A stretch of 64,000 nt of DNA, taken from an uncultured Pelagibacteraceae bacterium (GTDB taxonomy: Bacteria > Pseudomonadota > Alphaproteobacteria > Pelagibacterales > Pelagibacteraceae). The notes under the pieces are model-generated. The model was not told the DNA's origin and made no database searches. It was given only the letters and a program-made list of their open reading frames with translations. Position numbers and translations under genes: made by a program. The DNA lies in the NCBI GenBank assembly GCA_902588895.1, contig CACIRC010000003.1, positions 24,472-88,471 of the forward strand, given 5' to 3'. Positions 1-12,436 of this stretch are shown piece by piece; the first letter of the stretch is position 1; each line of letters opens with the position of its first letter.

Positions 1-107
1 AAAATTGATACAAAAATTAGAGTTAGTAATGAAAATTTTTGTTTATCTTTTTTTTTTAAAAAAGCTGACCTGATGGCAATTACAAAATCATCTCTGCCAG
101 TAGCCAT
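1..107 (-). CDS. mreC: MreC N-terminus (partial, cut by window edge)
   Basis: Too short for automatic ORF calling because the window ends inside it. Reading down from an ATG at 107 gives about 35 uninterrupted codons: a polar, basic N-terminus (MATGRDDF..., then KKKDKQK) leading into a hydrophobic stretch (LLTLIF). This is the expected cytoplasmic tail and start of the single membrane helix of MreC. The ATG lies 5 nt after the mreB stop, and the mreB stop region supplies a weak purine-rich ribosome site (taggaaaa). MreC links the MreB filament to the periplasmic cell-wall elongation machinery. The call rests mainly on its position after mreB; too little sequence is present to verify the family. 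Confidence 0.65.
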   Translation of the reverse strand, partial: MATGRDDFVIAIRSAFLKKKDKQKFSLLTLIFVSI

Positions 108-112
108 TTTTC

Positions 113-2718
<2,606 letters not shown>

Positions 2719-2740
2719 AACTAAATTTTTTAGAAAATCT

Positions 2741-2768
2741 ATAATACAATCTATGAGAGAGATTGCAA
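2741..2768 (-). promoter_or_regulatory. Probable sigma-70-type promoter of leuA
   Basis: Read on the minus strand: TTGCAA (2768-2763), a 16-bp spacer, then TATTAT (2746-2741), followed by the leuA ATG 22 nt further on. The match is fair (4/6 and 5/6). In such AT-rich DNA chance matches are common, so this is a prediction. Confidence 0.4.
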
Positions 2769-2820
2769 AATAATTAGTTAAGAAATCACTTTTAATGGAC
2801 CATTTTAGGCTTACGAAAAA

Positions 2821-4503
2821 TTAATTATAAATAGACTCAATTTTAGGCATTAATCGTAAAAGCTCTTTTGTATATTCATGGCTGGGTTTTAAAAATAAAT
2901 CTTCAGTGTTTGAAACCTCGCATAATTTGCCATCTTTTAAGACTCCAATTCTATCACACATTTGTCTAACAACCGGTAGGTCATGGCTAATAAATAAAAT
3001 TGTTAAATTTAATTGTTCTTGTAGATCTTTAAGTAAATTTAATATTTGGGCTTGGATACTTACATCCAAAGCAGATGTAGGTTCGTCACATACCAAAAGT
3101 CTTGGTTGTGTGGCAAGCGCTCTTGCAATTGATATTCTCTGTCTCTGTCCTCCTGAAAATTCATGTGGATATCGAACTGCGGATTTTTGAGTTAATTCTA
3201 CAGACTCAAGTAAATCATAAATATAATTATTTAAATCTATATTTGATATGGATGGGTTGTGAAGTGTGATTGGTTCTGCAATTATATCTTTTACTTTTAA
3301 TCTTCCATTTAGTGAAGAATAAGGATCTTGAAATATCATTTGAATTTGTTTTCTAAATTTCATTAATTCGAATCTTTGTTTTATTTTTGTAATACAAACG
3401 TTGTCAAAAAAGATATCTCCAGAAGTAGGTTTAAATAAATTTACAATCATCTTTGCAATTGTAGATTTTCCACTTCCACTTTCTCCTACTAAGCCAAAAG
3501 ACTCGCCTTCTTTTATGTCAAAAGAAACATCGTTAACAGCCATCACAGAATTCTTAGAACTTTCTGTAAAAAAATTATCATCAAAACTTTTGCTCAAATT
3601 TTTTATCTGTACTAAATCTTGATCTTTTATTTCTTTTTTTGTCCATCGATTTAATATTTTGATATTATTTTCTTTTTTGTCACTGTTTTCTTTTTCAACT
3701 ATTACAAATCTTGAAATTTTTTTGTTAGTTGGTGGAACTGAACTTACTAAACTTTTAGTATAATTTTCTTGCGGATTAGTTAATATTTTTTTTGTTTCGC
3801 CAATTTCAACTAAATTACCACTTTTCATAACTGCAACTCGGTCTGCAGTCTCAGCTATAACCCCCATATCATGAGTAATTAAGATGACTGCGAGGTTTCT
3901 TTCTTTTGTTAATTTTTTAATAAGTTCCAAAATCTGAGACTGAATTGATACATCTAATGCTGTTGTTGGCTCATCTGCAATTAATAATTCCGGCTCACAA
4001 CATAAAGCTAAAGAAATTACTACTCTCTGTCTCATTCCACCTGAGAATTGGTGAGGATAATTATCAAATCTTGTCTCTGCATCTTTTATGCCAACCTCTT
4101 TTAATAAATTTATAGATTTATTTTTTGCTTCTTCTTTGCTCAATTTAAGATGAGTTTGAATTGTTTCAATTAATTGTTCACCCACTGTAAGAATTGGGTT
4201 AAGTGAAGTTTGAGGATCTTGAAATATCAATCCAATTTTATTTCCCCTGTATTTAACAATGCTTTCAGAATTTTCATGAATGTTAAGATCACCTAAAATA
4301 ACTGACCCACTAGATACTTTACCTGGTTCATCAATTAAATTTATAATAGCGTTTCCTACTGTACTTTTTCCTGACCCAGACTCTCCAACTAATCCTAAAA
4401 TTTCTCCTTTATTAACGTCAATATTTACATTTTTGGCAGCGTAAACTGTTTCTTTCCTCATTTGGTAATCAACACTAAGATTATTTATTTTTAAAAATGT
4501 CAT
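2821..4503 (-). CDS. Peptide ABC transporter, fused double ATPase subunit (DppD-DppF-like)
   Basis: Energises an inner-membrane importer of the oligopeptide/dipeptide class. Two complete ATPase domains lie in one 560-residue chain. Domain 1 has Walker A GESGSGKST (about 40-48), signature FSGGMRQR (about 153-160) and Walker B LLIADEP (about 173-179). Domain 2 has Walker A at about 340-348 and a later SGGQRQR signature with Walker B LLVCDEP. In many bacteria these are separate DppD and DppF proteins. An upstream in-frame ATG at 4539 exists, but the start at 4503 is preferred because it overlaps the permease stop as ATGA. It is last in the operon binding protein, DppB, DppC, ATPase. Confidence 0.93.
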   Translation of the reverse strand: MTFLKINNLSVDYQMRKETVYAAKNVNIDVNKGEILGLVGESGSGKSTVGNAIINLIDEPGKVSSGSVILGDLNIHENSESIVKYRGNKIGLIFQDPQTSLNPILTVGEQLIETIQTHLKLSKEEAKNKSINLLKEVGIKDAETRFDNYPHQFSGGMRQRVVISLALCCEPELLIADEPTTALDVSIQSQILELIKKLTKERNLAVILITHDMGVIAETADRVAVMKSGNLVEIGETKKILTNPQENYTKSLVSSVPPTNKKISRFVIVEKENSDKKENNIKILNRWTKKEIKDQDLVQIKNLSKSFDDNFFTESSKNSVMAVNDVSFDIKEGESFGLVGESGSGKSTIAKMIVNLFKPTSGDIFFDNVCITKIKQRFELMKFRKQIQMIFQDPYSSLNGRLKVKDIIAEPITLHNPSISNIDLNNYIYDLLESVELTQKSAVRYPHEFSGGQRQRISIARALATQPRLLVCDEPTSALDVSIQAQILNLLKDLQEQLNLTILFISHDLPVVRQMCDRIGVLKDGKLCEVSNTEDLFLKPSHEYTKELLRLMPKIESIYN

Positions 4504-5429
4504 TTTTTTAATTTTGGATTTAAAGTATCTCTCATCCAATCCCCTAATAAATTAATTGAAAATGCTAAAATAACTAAGAAAATTGCTGGAAAAAAAGTTA
4601 TCCACCACTCTCCTGAAAATAAAAAGTCATTACCAAGTCGTATCAATGTCCCTAAAGAAGGTGTTGTTGGAGGTACGCCAACTCCTAAAAAACTTAAAGT
4701 AGACTCTGCTAAAATAGCAAGAGCTAAACCAATAGTTCCAATTACTAATACCGGTCTTAAAATATTTGGCAAGATATGTTTAAACATAATAATAATATTT
4801 GAAACCCCAATTATCGTTGATGCTGAAACATAATCTTTATTTTTTTCTACTAAAGTTGCAGCTCTAGAAACTCTTGCAAATTGTGGCCACTCTGAAATTC
4901 CAATAGCAAATATTAAAACATAAATTGCCATTTCATCATGCATTTCTCTTGAGATTAATCCTCTTGCTATTCCATCAACCAACAATGCCATCAAAATACT
5001 TGGTACTGTTAACTGAACATCAGTTAACCTCATTACTATCATTTCATATTTTCCACCAAAAAATCCAGCTGTTAATCCCAATCCAACTCCAAGAATTAAA
5101 CTAAAAATTATTGCGGAAAAACCTACAATTAAGGAAATCCTACATCCATACAAAATTGTCGATAACATATCTCTTCCTTGTCCATCAGTACCTAAAATAA
5201 ATTTAGCTAGACCATCTTCTGTCCATGATGGTGGTGTGAATGCATCCATAAGGGATAGGGAAGATGGATCAAAAGGATTGTAAGGTGTAATAAGCTCAAC
5301 AAAGAAAGAACAGAAAAAAATTATAAATAAAATTGTAGATGATACAATTGCAGTAGGAGATTTAATAAAGCTATGATAAATATCACTATCTTTTATTCTT
5401 TCCCAAGTACTTAAAGTTTTGCTATCCAC
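4500..5429 (-). CDS. Peptide ABC transporter permease, DppC type
   Basis: Inner-membrane permease subunit of 309 residues, matching the DppC/OppC family. It has an N-terminal transmembrane helix near residue 30, then a periplasmic segment with LGTDGQGRD (about 99-107), the typical DppC loop before the transport domain. About five further helices carry an EAA-type ATPase contact loop around ARVSRAATLVEKNKDYV. It overlaps the DppB-type gene by 8 bp and the ATPase gene by 4 bp, so the three are likely translationally coupled. Substrate specificity cannot be read from the permease. Confidence 0.93.
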   Translation of the reverse strand: MDSKTLSTWERIKDSDIYHSFIKSPTAIVSSTILFIIFFCSFFVELITPYNPFDPSSLSLMDAFTPPSWTEDGLAKFILGTDGQGRDMLSTILYGCRISLIVGFSAIIFSLILGVGLGLTAGFFGGKYEMIVMRLTDVQLTVPSILMALLVDGIARGLISREMHDEMAIYVLIFAIGISEWPQFARVSRAATLVEKNKDYVSASTIIGVSNIIIMFKHILPNILRPVLVIGTIGLALAILAESTLSFLGVGVPPTTPSLGTLIRLGNDFLFSGEWWITFFPAIFLVILAFSINLLGDWMRDTLNPKLKK

Positions 5430-6405
5430 TTGCAGTATCTCCTTTAACTCTTATTCTTGGATCAATTAAATAATAAAGAATATCAACTATAAAATTTATC
5501 ATTACAAAAACAAAAGCTATAAATACTAAATAAGCTGACATGATTGGTATATCTACAAATTGAACTGCTTGAATAAATAAGAAGCCCATTCCAGGCCATT
5601 GAAAAACAGTTTCAGTGATAATTGAAAACGCAATTAGAGTTCCAATATTTATTCCTGCTATAGTTATTACTGGTATCAATCCATTTTTTAATGCATGTTT
5701 ATACTTGATACTATTTTCACTAATGCCTCTAGCACGTGCAAATTTAATATAATCTGTTTGTAATATTTCCATCATCTCTGCTCGCACAAGTCTGATGATA
5801 TAAGTCATTTGGAAAAGACTTAATGTTACTGAAGGAAGTATAATTGCTTTAAGTCCAGAGACTGTTAAAAATCCTGTAGTCCAAAAACCTAAATCAACAA
5901 CTTCTCCTCTTCCAAAAGAAGGTAATATTCCTAAAATTACCGCAAACAAATATATAAATAATATTCCAATAACAAATGTTGGGAGTGAAACTCCCAATAA
6001 GGAGACTGCCAAAACAAAATCACTTAAAAAGCCTTTTCGATTTATGCCAGTATAAACTCCTAATAATGTACCAGTTATTAGTGCAATTAGTGCAGAAATA
6101 ACAACAAGTTCAATAGTTGCAGGCAATCTTTCAACTATTAATTCTGAAACAGGTCTTCTCAATTGATATGAAATTCCAAACTCACCTTTAGAAGCATTAA
6201 CTATAAATCTTGAAAACTGAACATGAATTGGATCCATTAAACCTAGTGTTTCTCTTAATTCTGCTCTTTCCTCATCAGAAGTTTCTTCTCCAACCATGTT
6301 ATTTATTGGATCTCCAACAAAATTAAATAAAGAGAAAGACACAAAAGCGACAACCAACATCACCAAAGCAGATTGAAACAGCCTTTTAAAAAAATATTTT
6401 ATCAA
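5422..6405 (-). CDS. Peptide ABC transporter permease, DppB type
   Basis: Inner-membrane permease subunit of 327 residues, DppB/OppB family. The first helix is at about residues 8-28. The following periplasmic segment includes LRETLGLMDPIHVQF, typical of this family, then about five helices with the EAA-like segment near ARARGISENSIKYKHALKNG. It pairs with the overlapping DppC-type gene to form the channel. It begins 16 nt after a strong palindromic hairpin that separates it from the binding-protein gene, so it is probably expressed at a lower level than that protein. Confidence 0.93.
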   Translation of the reverse strand: MIKYFFKRLFQSALVMLVVAFVSFSLFNFVGDPINNMVGEETSDEERAELRETLGLMDPIHVQFSRFIVNASKGEFGISYQLRRPVSELIVERLPATIELVVISALIALITGTLLGVYTGINRKGFLSDFVLAVSLLGVSLPTFVIGILFIYLFAVILGILPSFGRGEVVDLGFWTTGFLTVSGLKAIILPSVTLSLFQMTYIIRLVRAEMMEILQTDYIKFARARGISENSIKYKHALKNGLIPVITIAGINIGTLIAFSIITETVFQWPGMGFLFIQAVQFVDIPIMSAYLVFIAFVFVMINFIVDILYYLIDPRIRVKGDTASG

Positions 6406-6421
6406 TTTGTGAAGATTTAAA

Positions 6422-6457
6422 ATTACAAGCCCTTTAAAAATTTAAAGGGCTTGTAAT
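6422..6457 (-). terminator. Perfect inverted repeat between binding-protein and permease genes
   Basis: Two 17-bp arms (ATTACAAGCCCTTTAAA and its exact complement) are separated by 2 bp. The repeat sits 9 nt after the stop of the binding-protein gene and 16 nt before the DppB-type start. The T-rich tract beyond it on the minus strand is short and broken (TTTTAAAT). Partial termination, or stabilisation of the 3' end of the upstream message, are both plausible. Such a hairpin is a common way to get much more binding protein than permease from one operon. Confidence 0.75.
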
Positions 6458-6466
6458 AATTTTTAA

Positions 6467-8029
6467 TTAGTTAAAACTAGCAGTTCTGAATAACGGTTCG
6501 TTATTCGGTCTGATAGGAACATTAACATTGCTTTTAGATGCCCAAGAAATTACTTGGTGATGTAAAGGGAGATAAGAAATATCATCTTTTACAATTTTCC
6601 AAGCTTTTGCAATTGCAGCATTTCTTTTATCTAAATCAACTTCACCTTCCATAACTCTAATAGCAGCATCAACATCAGCATTACTAAAGTTAACTTTGTT
6701 CCAGCTAGCACCAGATTCATATAGGTAATGGAAAACATAGTGACTATCTAAAGTTGGAACACCCCATCCTAGCATATAGAAATCACCTTGATTATCTTTA
6801 AGCTCTTTGAAGTGTTTACTTTTAGTTTGAGCAAATAAATTAACGTTAACTCCAATTTTACCCAACATTCCAACAACAGCAGTACATATTGCTTCATCGT
6901 TTACATATCTGTCATTAGGACATCTAAGTTCAACGTCAAAACCATTAGGATAACCCGCATCAGCTAAAAGTTTTTTTGCAGCATTAACATCGTAAGGTAA
7001 TCTTTTATCAAGATCAGCTGTATATCCATTTACACCTGGAAAAGTTATAATTCCTGCTGGTTCACTTAAACCTCTCATAACTTTTTTCTTGATCGCTTCA
7101 ATATCAATTGCTTGATAAAGAGCTTGTCTCACCTCTTTTTTCTTAAATGGATTATCACCTGTATTACCAGTCCTTAATTTGTCAGCTGCTTGATCCATAC
7201 CTAAGAAAATTGTTCTCATTTGGGCTGTACTTTCAACTTTGTGACCTGAAGAAGATCCAATTCTTTTTAAGTCTTGAACAGGAGCATCAGTAACTATATC
7301 AATTTCACCAGATAATAAAGCTGCTACTCTCGTCGCTGCATTTTTAATAGGCATTAATTCAATTTGAGTTACTTTTTTGTCCTTCATTTCACCCCACCAA
7401 TGTTTATTTCTTTTAAACACTGTTTTGGTGTTAGGCTCTCTTAAAGTTATTTTAAAAGGACCAGTTCCCATAGCATTAGTAGCAGAGAAAGTTTCTTGTC
7501 CTGCATCCCAATTTTGTGGAGACATTGCAAAGTTTTTCTCTGACCAAGCTTTAGACATTATAAAAATGTTAGATAATTGATTCAAAAGAATAGGGTTAGG
7601 TTTACTTGTAGTTATTTTAACTGAGTAATCTCCAACCGCTTCAACATTAGCAACAGTACTAATATATTCTTTAAAGTCAGATGTTCTTTGCTTTGCTCTT
7701 AATATACTAAAAACAACATCTGCTGATGTCATTCCAGAACCATCTGAAAACTTAGCATCTTCTCTTAAAGTAAAAATCCAAGTATTTGGATCAGTAGCTT
7801 TCCATTTTGTTGCTAAAGCAGGCCCTATTTTCATGTCCAAGCCTCTTTGAACTAGAGCTTCATAAACTTGTCTAGATACTTGAGTAGTTGGACCCTCATT
7901 TTGCGCATGTGGATCTAGTGTTAAACTGTCTCCCTGCATAGACCATTTAATAGTTTTTGCCCATGCTGAAGAAAATCCGAATACTAGAACTAATGACAAT
8001 AATATTCTTACTATATTTTTAGTCTTCAT
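6467..8029 (-). CDS. Peptide/oligopeptide ABC transporter substrate-binding protein (family 5)
   Basis: Periplasmic solute-binding protein of 520 residues. The N-terminus is a Sec signal peptide: KTKN, then a hydrophobic core, ending SSAWA at about residue 24. The mature part shows family-5 landmarks: the LDPHAQNEG segment near residue 37, YEALVQRGLD..GPALATKWK, FTLREDAKFSDGSGMTSADVVFS, and GTGPFKI about 190. It is the first gene of the importer operon, with a strong AGGGG ribosome site 6 nt before the ATG. Family members carry di- and oligopeptides, but also nickel, opines and other ligands, so the substrate is only inferred to be a peptide. Confidence 0.93.
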   Translation of the reverse strand: MKTKNIVRILLSLVLVFGFSSAWAKTIKWSMQGDSLTLDPHAQNEGPTTQVSRQVYEALVQRGLDMKIGPALATKWKATDPNTWIFTLREDAKFSDGSGMTSADVVFSILRAKQRTSDFKEYISTVANVEAVGDYSVKITTSKPNPILLNQLSNIFIMSKAWSEKNFAMSPQNWDAGQETFSATNAMGTGPFKITLREPNTKTVFKRNKHWWGEMKDKKVTQIELMPIKNAATRVAALLSGEIDIVTDAPVQDLKRIGSSSGHKVESTAQMRTIFLGMDQAADKLRTGNTGDNPFKKKEVRQALYQAIDIEAIKKKVMRGLSEPAGIITFPGVNGYTADLDKRLPYDVNAAKKLLADAGYPNGFDVELRCPNDRYVNDEAICTAVVGMLGKIGVNVNLFAQTKSKHFKELKDNQGDFYMLGWGVPTLDSHYVFHYLYESGASWNKVNFSNADVDAAIRVMEGEVDLDKRNAAIAKAWKIVKDDISYLPLHHQVISWASKSNVNVPIRPNNEPLFRTASFN

Positions 8030-8081
8030 TATTCCCCTCGTTTTTTAAATTTATTTAAAAAAGTATAAGTGAAATAATTGA

Positions 8082-8087
8082 ATTATA
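8082..8087 (-). promoter_or_regulatory. Possible -10 element for the ABC importer operon
   Basis: The 82-bp gap between the ilvC stop and the binding-protein start contains a perfect TATAAT on the minus strand (8087-8082), about 52 nt before the ATG, and a second near match TATACT at 8067-8062. No convincing -35 box is seen. Confidence 0.3.
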
Positions 8088-8111
8088 GTAGCAATAATTT
8101 ACTGATAAAAT

Positions 8112-9152
<1,041 letters not shown>

Positions 9153-9701
9153 TTAATTAAATATTTTAGCACCTCTGGTCATAGCTACTGCCCCTGTTCT
9201 CGAAGTACTTATAAGTCCCAAAGGCTTTAATTTTTTATTCATTACATCAATTTCTCTTCTTAAAGCAGTTATTTGAATTACTGCTGAAGATTTTGTTTCA
9301 TCTAATATTACGGGATTAAATTTTTTACAAGCATTTAAACATTTTTCAATTTTATTTCTCTTACCCACAATTTTAAACAAAGCCATTTCCTTAAAAATCA
9401 CGTCCTTGTCCTCTCTTTTAAATTCTGCAACTTTATGAACAGGCACTAATTTGGTTAATTGAAGTCTTATTTGATCAATTACTTGAGGTGTCCCAGTAGT
9501 AACAATTGTTATTCTTGAAATATTTTTAACTGCATCAACCTCTGCAACAGCTAGTGACTCGATGTTATAACCTCGACCAGAAAATAGACCAACTACTCTT
9601 GCAAGAACTCCAGCCTCATTATCTACCCAAATAACAAAAATGTACGTATCTGGTTTTTGTTTCTTCGTAGGTACGCTATAAGCTGATTTGGATTTAACCA
9701 T
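9153..9701 (-). CDS. ilvH: Acetolactate synthase small (regulatory) subunit
   Basis: Regulatory partner of IlvB that confers valine feedback inhibition and stimulates activity. The 182-residue length is normal for IlvH/IlvN of alphaproteobacteria. The ACT domain (about residues 20-95) starts with FVIWVDNEAGVLARVVGLFS, carrying the conserved N/G positions of the valine site. A second domain follows, ending SRTGAVAMTRG. It begins 5 nt after the ilvB stop, consistent with equal expression. Confidence 0.97.
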   Translation of the reverse strand: MVKSKSAYSVPTKKQKPDTYIFVIWVDNEAGVLARVVGLFSGRGYNIESLAVAEVDAVKNISRITIVTTGTPQVIDQIRLQLTKLVPVHKVAEFKREDKDVIFKEMALFKIVGKRNKIEKCLNACKKFNPVILDETKSSAVIQITALRREIDVMNKKLKPLGLISTSRTGAVAMTRGAKIFN

Positions 9702-9706
9702 TTTGA

Positions 9707-11473
9707 TTATACTAAGGCTTTGCCTTTTCCTTTAATTTTATTTTCCTCTTGATCATTTGGACCTAAGATCATTTGGTTATGAGGTTTTCCAGATGGAATC
9801 ATTGGAAAACAATTCTCGTTAGGATCAACATGACAATCAAATATAACAGGCCCATCGTAATCAATCATTTCTTGGATCTTATCATCAAGATCTGCTGGGT
9901 TATCTGCTTTAATTCCTTTGCATCCATACGCTTCTGCCATTTTCATAAAATCAGGTAATGCTTCAGAATAACTTTCAGAATAATTTTTTTCATGAAGTAA
10001 TTCCTGCCATTGTCTTACCATTCCCATATATTGATTATTTAAAATAAATATTTTTATAGGAAGATTATATTGAACTGCAGTAGACATTTCTTGCATAGTC
10101 ATTAAAACTGAGGCTTCTCCAGCAATATCAATTACTAATTTTTCAGGATGAGCAATTTGAACACCGACTGCTGCAGGCAAACCATACCCCATAGTTCCTA
10201 AACCGCCAGATGTCATCCATCTGTTTGGTTTATTAAATTTATAGTGTTGAGCAGCCCACATTTGATGTTGTCCAACCTCGGTAGTAACATAAGTATCTTT
10301 ATTTTTAGTTAATTCATAAAGTCTTTGAACGGCATGTTGAGGTTTTATACTTTCATCACTATTTACAAAATTAAGAGAATCTTTTTCTCTCCATTTTTCA
10401 ATTTGTTCCCACCATTTAGCTATATTTGATTTATTTGACTTGCTGTGACCATTTTTTCTTTTAGCAATTGTTTTATTAATTTTACTTATTACACTCGTAA
10501 CGTCTCCAACTATTGCAAGATCTACTTTGATAATTTTGTTAATTGATGATGGATCTATATCAATATGAACCTTTGTTGAATTTGGTGAAAACTCATCAAT
10601 TTTTCCAGTAATACGATCGTCAAATCTTGCGCCAATGTTAATTAATAGATCACAATCATGCATAGCATTATTTGCTTCATAAGTACCATGCATACCAAGC
10701 ATTCCTAAAAATTGATTATCATCACCAGGGTATGCACCCAATCCTTGAAGTGTTGAAGTTATAGGAAAACCAGTTAGCTCAACAAATTCTCTTAAAGCCT
10801 GACTTGCTTTTGGTCCTGAATTAATTACTCCTCCACCACTATAAATTATTGGTTTTTTAGCTTTGCTTAATAATTTTACTAATTCATCAATTTGATCTTG
10901 AGAAAATTTATTATGGGATTTTACATTTATTTTTTTTTCTTTATTTGGTTTTTTATATTTTGCTTTTGCAAACTGAATATCTTTTGGAATATCAATCAAA
11001 ACCGGTCCAGGTCTTCCAGTTGTTGCAACTCTAAAAGCTTCATGCATAACTTTTGAAAGATCATTTATATCTTTAACTAACCAATTATGTTTCGTACAAG
11101 GTCTTGTAATTCCCGTGGTGTCACATTCTTGAAATGCATCTGTTCCAATTAAATGTGTTGGAACTTGACCAGAAATACAAACTAATGGTACAGAGTCCAT
11201 ATAAGCATCTGTTAAAGCTGTAACAACATTTGTTGCTCCAGGACCTGATGTAACTAAAACTACACCTGGTTTTCCTGATGATCTAGCATAACCTTCTGCC
11301 GCGTGACCAGCACCTTGTTCGTGTCTAACCAAAATATGTTTTATAGAAGGATGGTTTTTTAATTCATCATAAATTGGTAACACTGCACCACCTGGATAGC
11401 CAAAGATATGTTCTACCTTTTGGTCCTCAAGACATTTGAATACAATTTCTGCTCCAGTTAATAATTTTGGCAT
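9707..11473 (-). CDS. ilvB: Acetolactate synthase large (catalytic) subunit
   Basis: Thiamine-diphosphate enzyme making acetolactate or acetohydroxybutyrate from pyruvate. The 588 residues comprise three domains. The N-terminal pyrimidine-binding domain holds FGYPGGAVLPIYDEL (about 19-33) and the catalytic glutamate in VRHEQGAGHAAEGYAR. A central FAD/nucleotide-like domain is at about 190-330. The C-terminal ThDP-binding domain has the GDGS-like IAGEASVLM..NN motif, where GEA replaces the more usual GDG. It is upstream of ilvH and 52 nt downstream of miaA. Confidence 0.97.
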   Translation of the reverse strand: MPKLLTGAEIVFKCLEDQKVEHIFGYPGGAVLPIYDELKNHPSIKHILVRHEQGAGHAAEGYARSSGKPGVVLVTSGPGATNVVTALTDAYMDSVPLVCISGQVPTHLIGTDAFQECDTTGITRPCTKHNWLVKDINDLSKVMHEAFRVATTGRPGPVLIDIPKDIQFAKAKYKKPNKEKKINVKSHNKFSQDQIDELVKLLSKAKKPIIYSGGGVINSGPKASQALREFVELTGFPITSTLQGLGAYPGDDNQFLGMLGMHGTYEANNAMHDCDLLINIGARFDDRITGKIDEFSPNSTKVHIDIDPSSINKIIKVDLAIVGDVTSVISKINKTIAKRKNGHSKSNKSNIAKWWEQIEKWREKDSLNFVNSDESIKPQHAVQRLYELTKNKDTYVTTEVGQHQMWAAQHYKFNKPNRWMTSGGLGTMGYGLPAAVGVQIAHPEKLVIDIAGEASVLMTMQEMSTAVQYNLPIKIFILNNQYMGMVRQWQELLHEKNYSESYSEALPDFMKMAEAYGCKGIKADNPADLDDKIQEMIDYDGPVIFDCHVDPNENCFPMIPSGKPHNQMILGPNDQEENKIKGKGKALV

Positions 11474-11525
11474 TAGGCAATCTAGCTGAAGTTGTGCTCA
11501 TTGGTCAAGTTTAAGAATGAGTATT

Positions 11526-12434
11526 TTAAATTTTTTTCAAAAAATTATTTATGTCTTGTGGCTTTAGCTTCATCCAGTTCATCATGTTGCCTCTAGCCCA
11601 AGTACTTTGTCTTTTGGCGTATTGTCTAGTTTTTATGGCTATTTTTTCTTTAGTATCATGCAAATCTTTTTGTTTTTTCAAATATTCTCTAATTTCATAA
11701 ACTCCAATGGCCTTGTTAGCGCTTTTATCTTTTCTAACCCTTAGCTTTATGAAATTTTTTACTTCTTTTAGTGCTCCATTTTCTATCATCTCACTTGTTC
11801 TTACATTAATCCGCTCAATTAATTCTTGTCTAGGGTAATCAATGTAAACTTTAAAAAAATCATCTTCCATGAAGTTTGATTTTGTGTTTTTAAACCATTC
11901 ATGTAGAGATTTTTTTGTAAACTTTTTTACTTCATAAGCTCTGATAGATCTTTGAGTGTCTGTAGGGTTTATTTTTCCTATTGAGGATGGATCTAATTTT
12001 AATAGTTTTTCATAAAACTTCTTTTGTCCAAGTTTTTTTTGTAAATCTCTAATTTGAGTTCTTAATTTTAATGAAATATTTGGTATTTTAACTAAACCAT
12101 CAGTTAAAGCTTTAAAGTATAAGCCTGTACCCCCAACAAGAATTGGGGTTTTTTTTCTTTTTTGAACTTCACCAATTTTTTTAATTACTAGCTTAAGCCA
12201 ATCACCTGTTGAAAAGTTTTTTGTAACATTATGAAAACCATACAAATGATGTTTTATTTTCTGGTATTTTTTTGGATCTGGTCTAGCCGATAAAATTTTA
12301 AGCTGTTTGTATACTTGCATACTGTCTGCATTAATAATTTCTCCATTAACTTTTTTTGCAAACTTAATTGCAAAACTTGATTTTCCTGAAGCTGTAGGAC
12401 CAGATATTAATATAATCTTGGATTTTAAATCCAT
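11526..12434 (-). CDS. miaA: tRNA dimethylallyltransferase
   Basis: Adds a dimethylallyl group to A37 of tRNAs that read UNN codons. The 302-residue length is normal. The P-loop GPTASGKSS is at about residues 12-20, DSMQVYKQL (substrate-binding Asp) at about 38-46, VGGTGLYFKAL at about 101-111, and RQYAKRQSTWAR, the tRNA-binding C-terminal motif, at about 269-280. It sits directly after the DegP-like protease gene (2 nt) and before ilvB. Its prenyl donor can be supplied by the dxs/ispA pathway also in this window. Confidence 0.97.
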   Translation of the reverse strand: MDLKSKIILISGPTASGKSSFAIKFAKKVNGEIINADSMQVYKQLKILSARPDPKKYQKIKHHLYGFHNVTKNFSTGDWLKLVIKKIGEVQKRKKTPILVGGTGLYFKALTDGLVKIPNISLKLRTQIRDLQKKLGQKKFYEKLLKLDPSSIGKINPTDTQRSIRAYEVKKFTKKSLHEWFKNTKSNFMEDDFFKVYIDYPRQELIERINVRTSEMIENGALKEVKNFIKLRVRKDKSANKAIGVYEIREYLKKQKDLHDTKEKIAIKTRQYAKRQSTWARGNMMNWMKLKPQDINNFLKKI

Positions 12435-12436
12435 TA

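Noticed and set aside
2906..3190. 94-codon plus-strand frame opposite the fused ATPase
   Set aside because: Shadow of the ABC ATPase signature and Walker B region; no supporting signal.
8030..8111. Possible riboswitch upstream of the peptide binding-protein gene
   Set aside because: Only 82 bp, mostly A/T, with no conserved aptamer motif that I can recognise; treated as promoter region.
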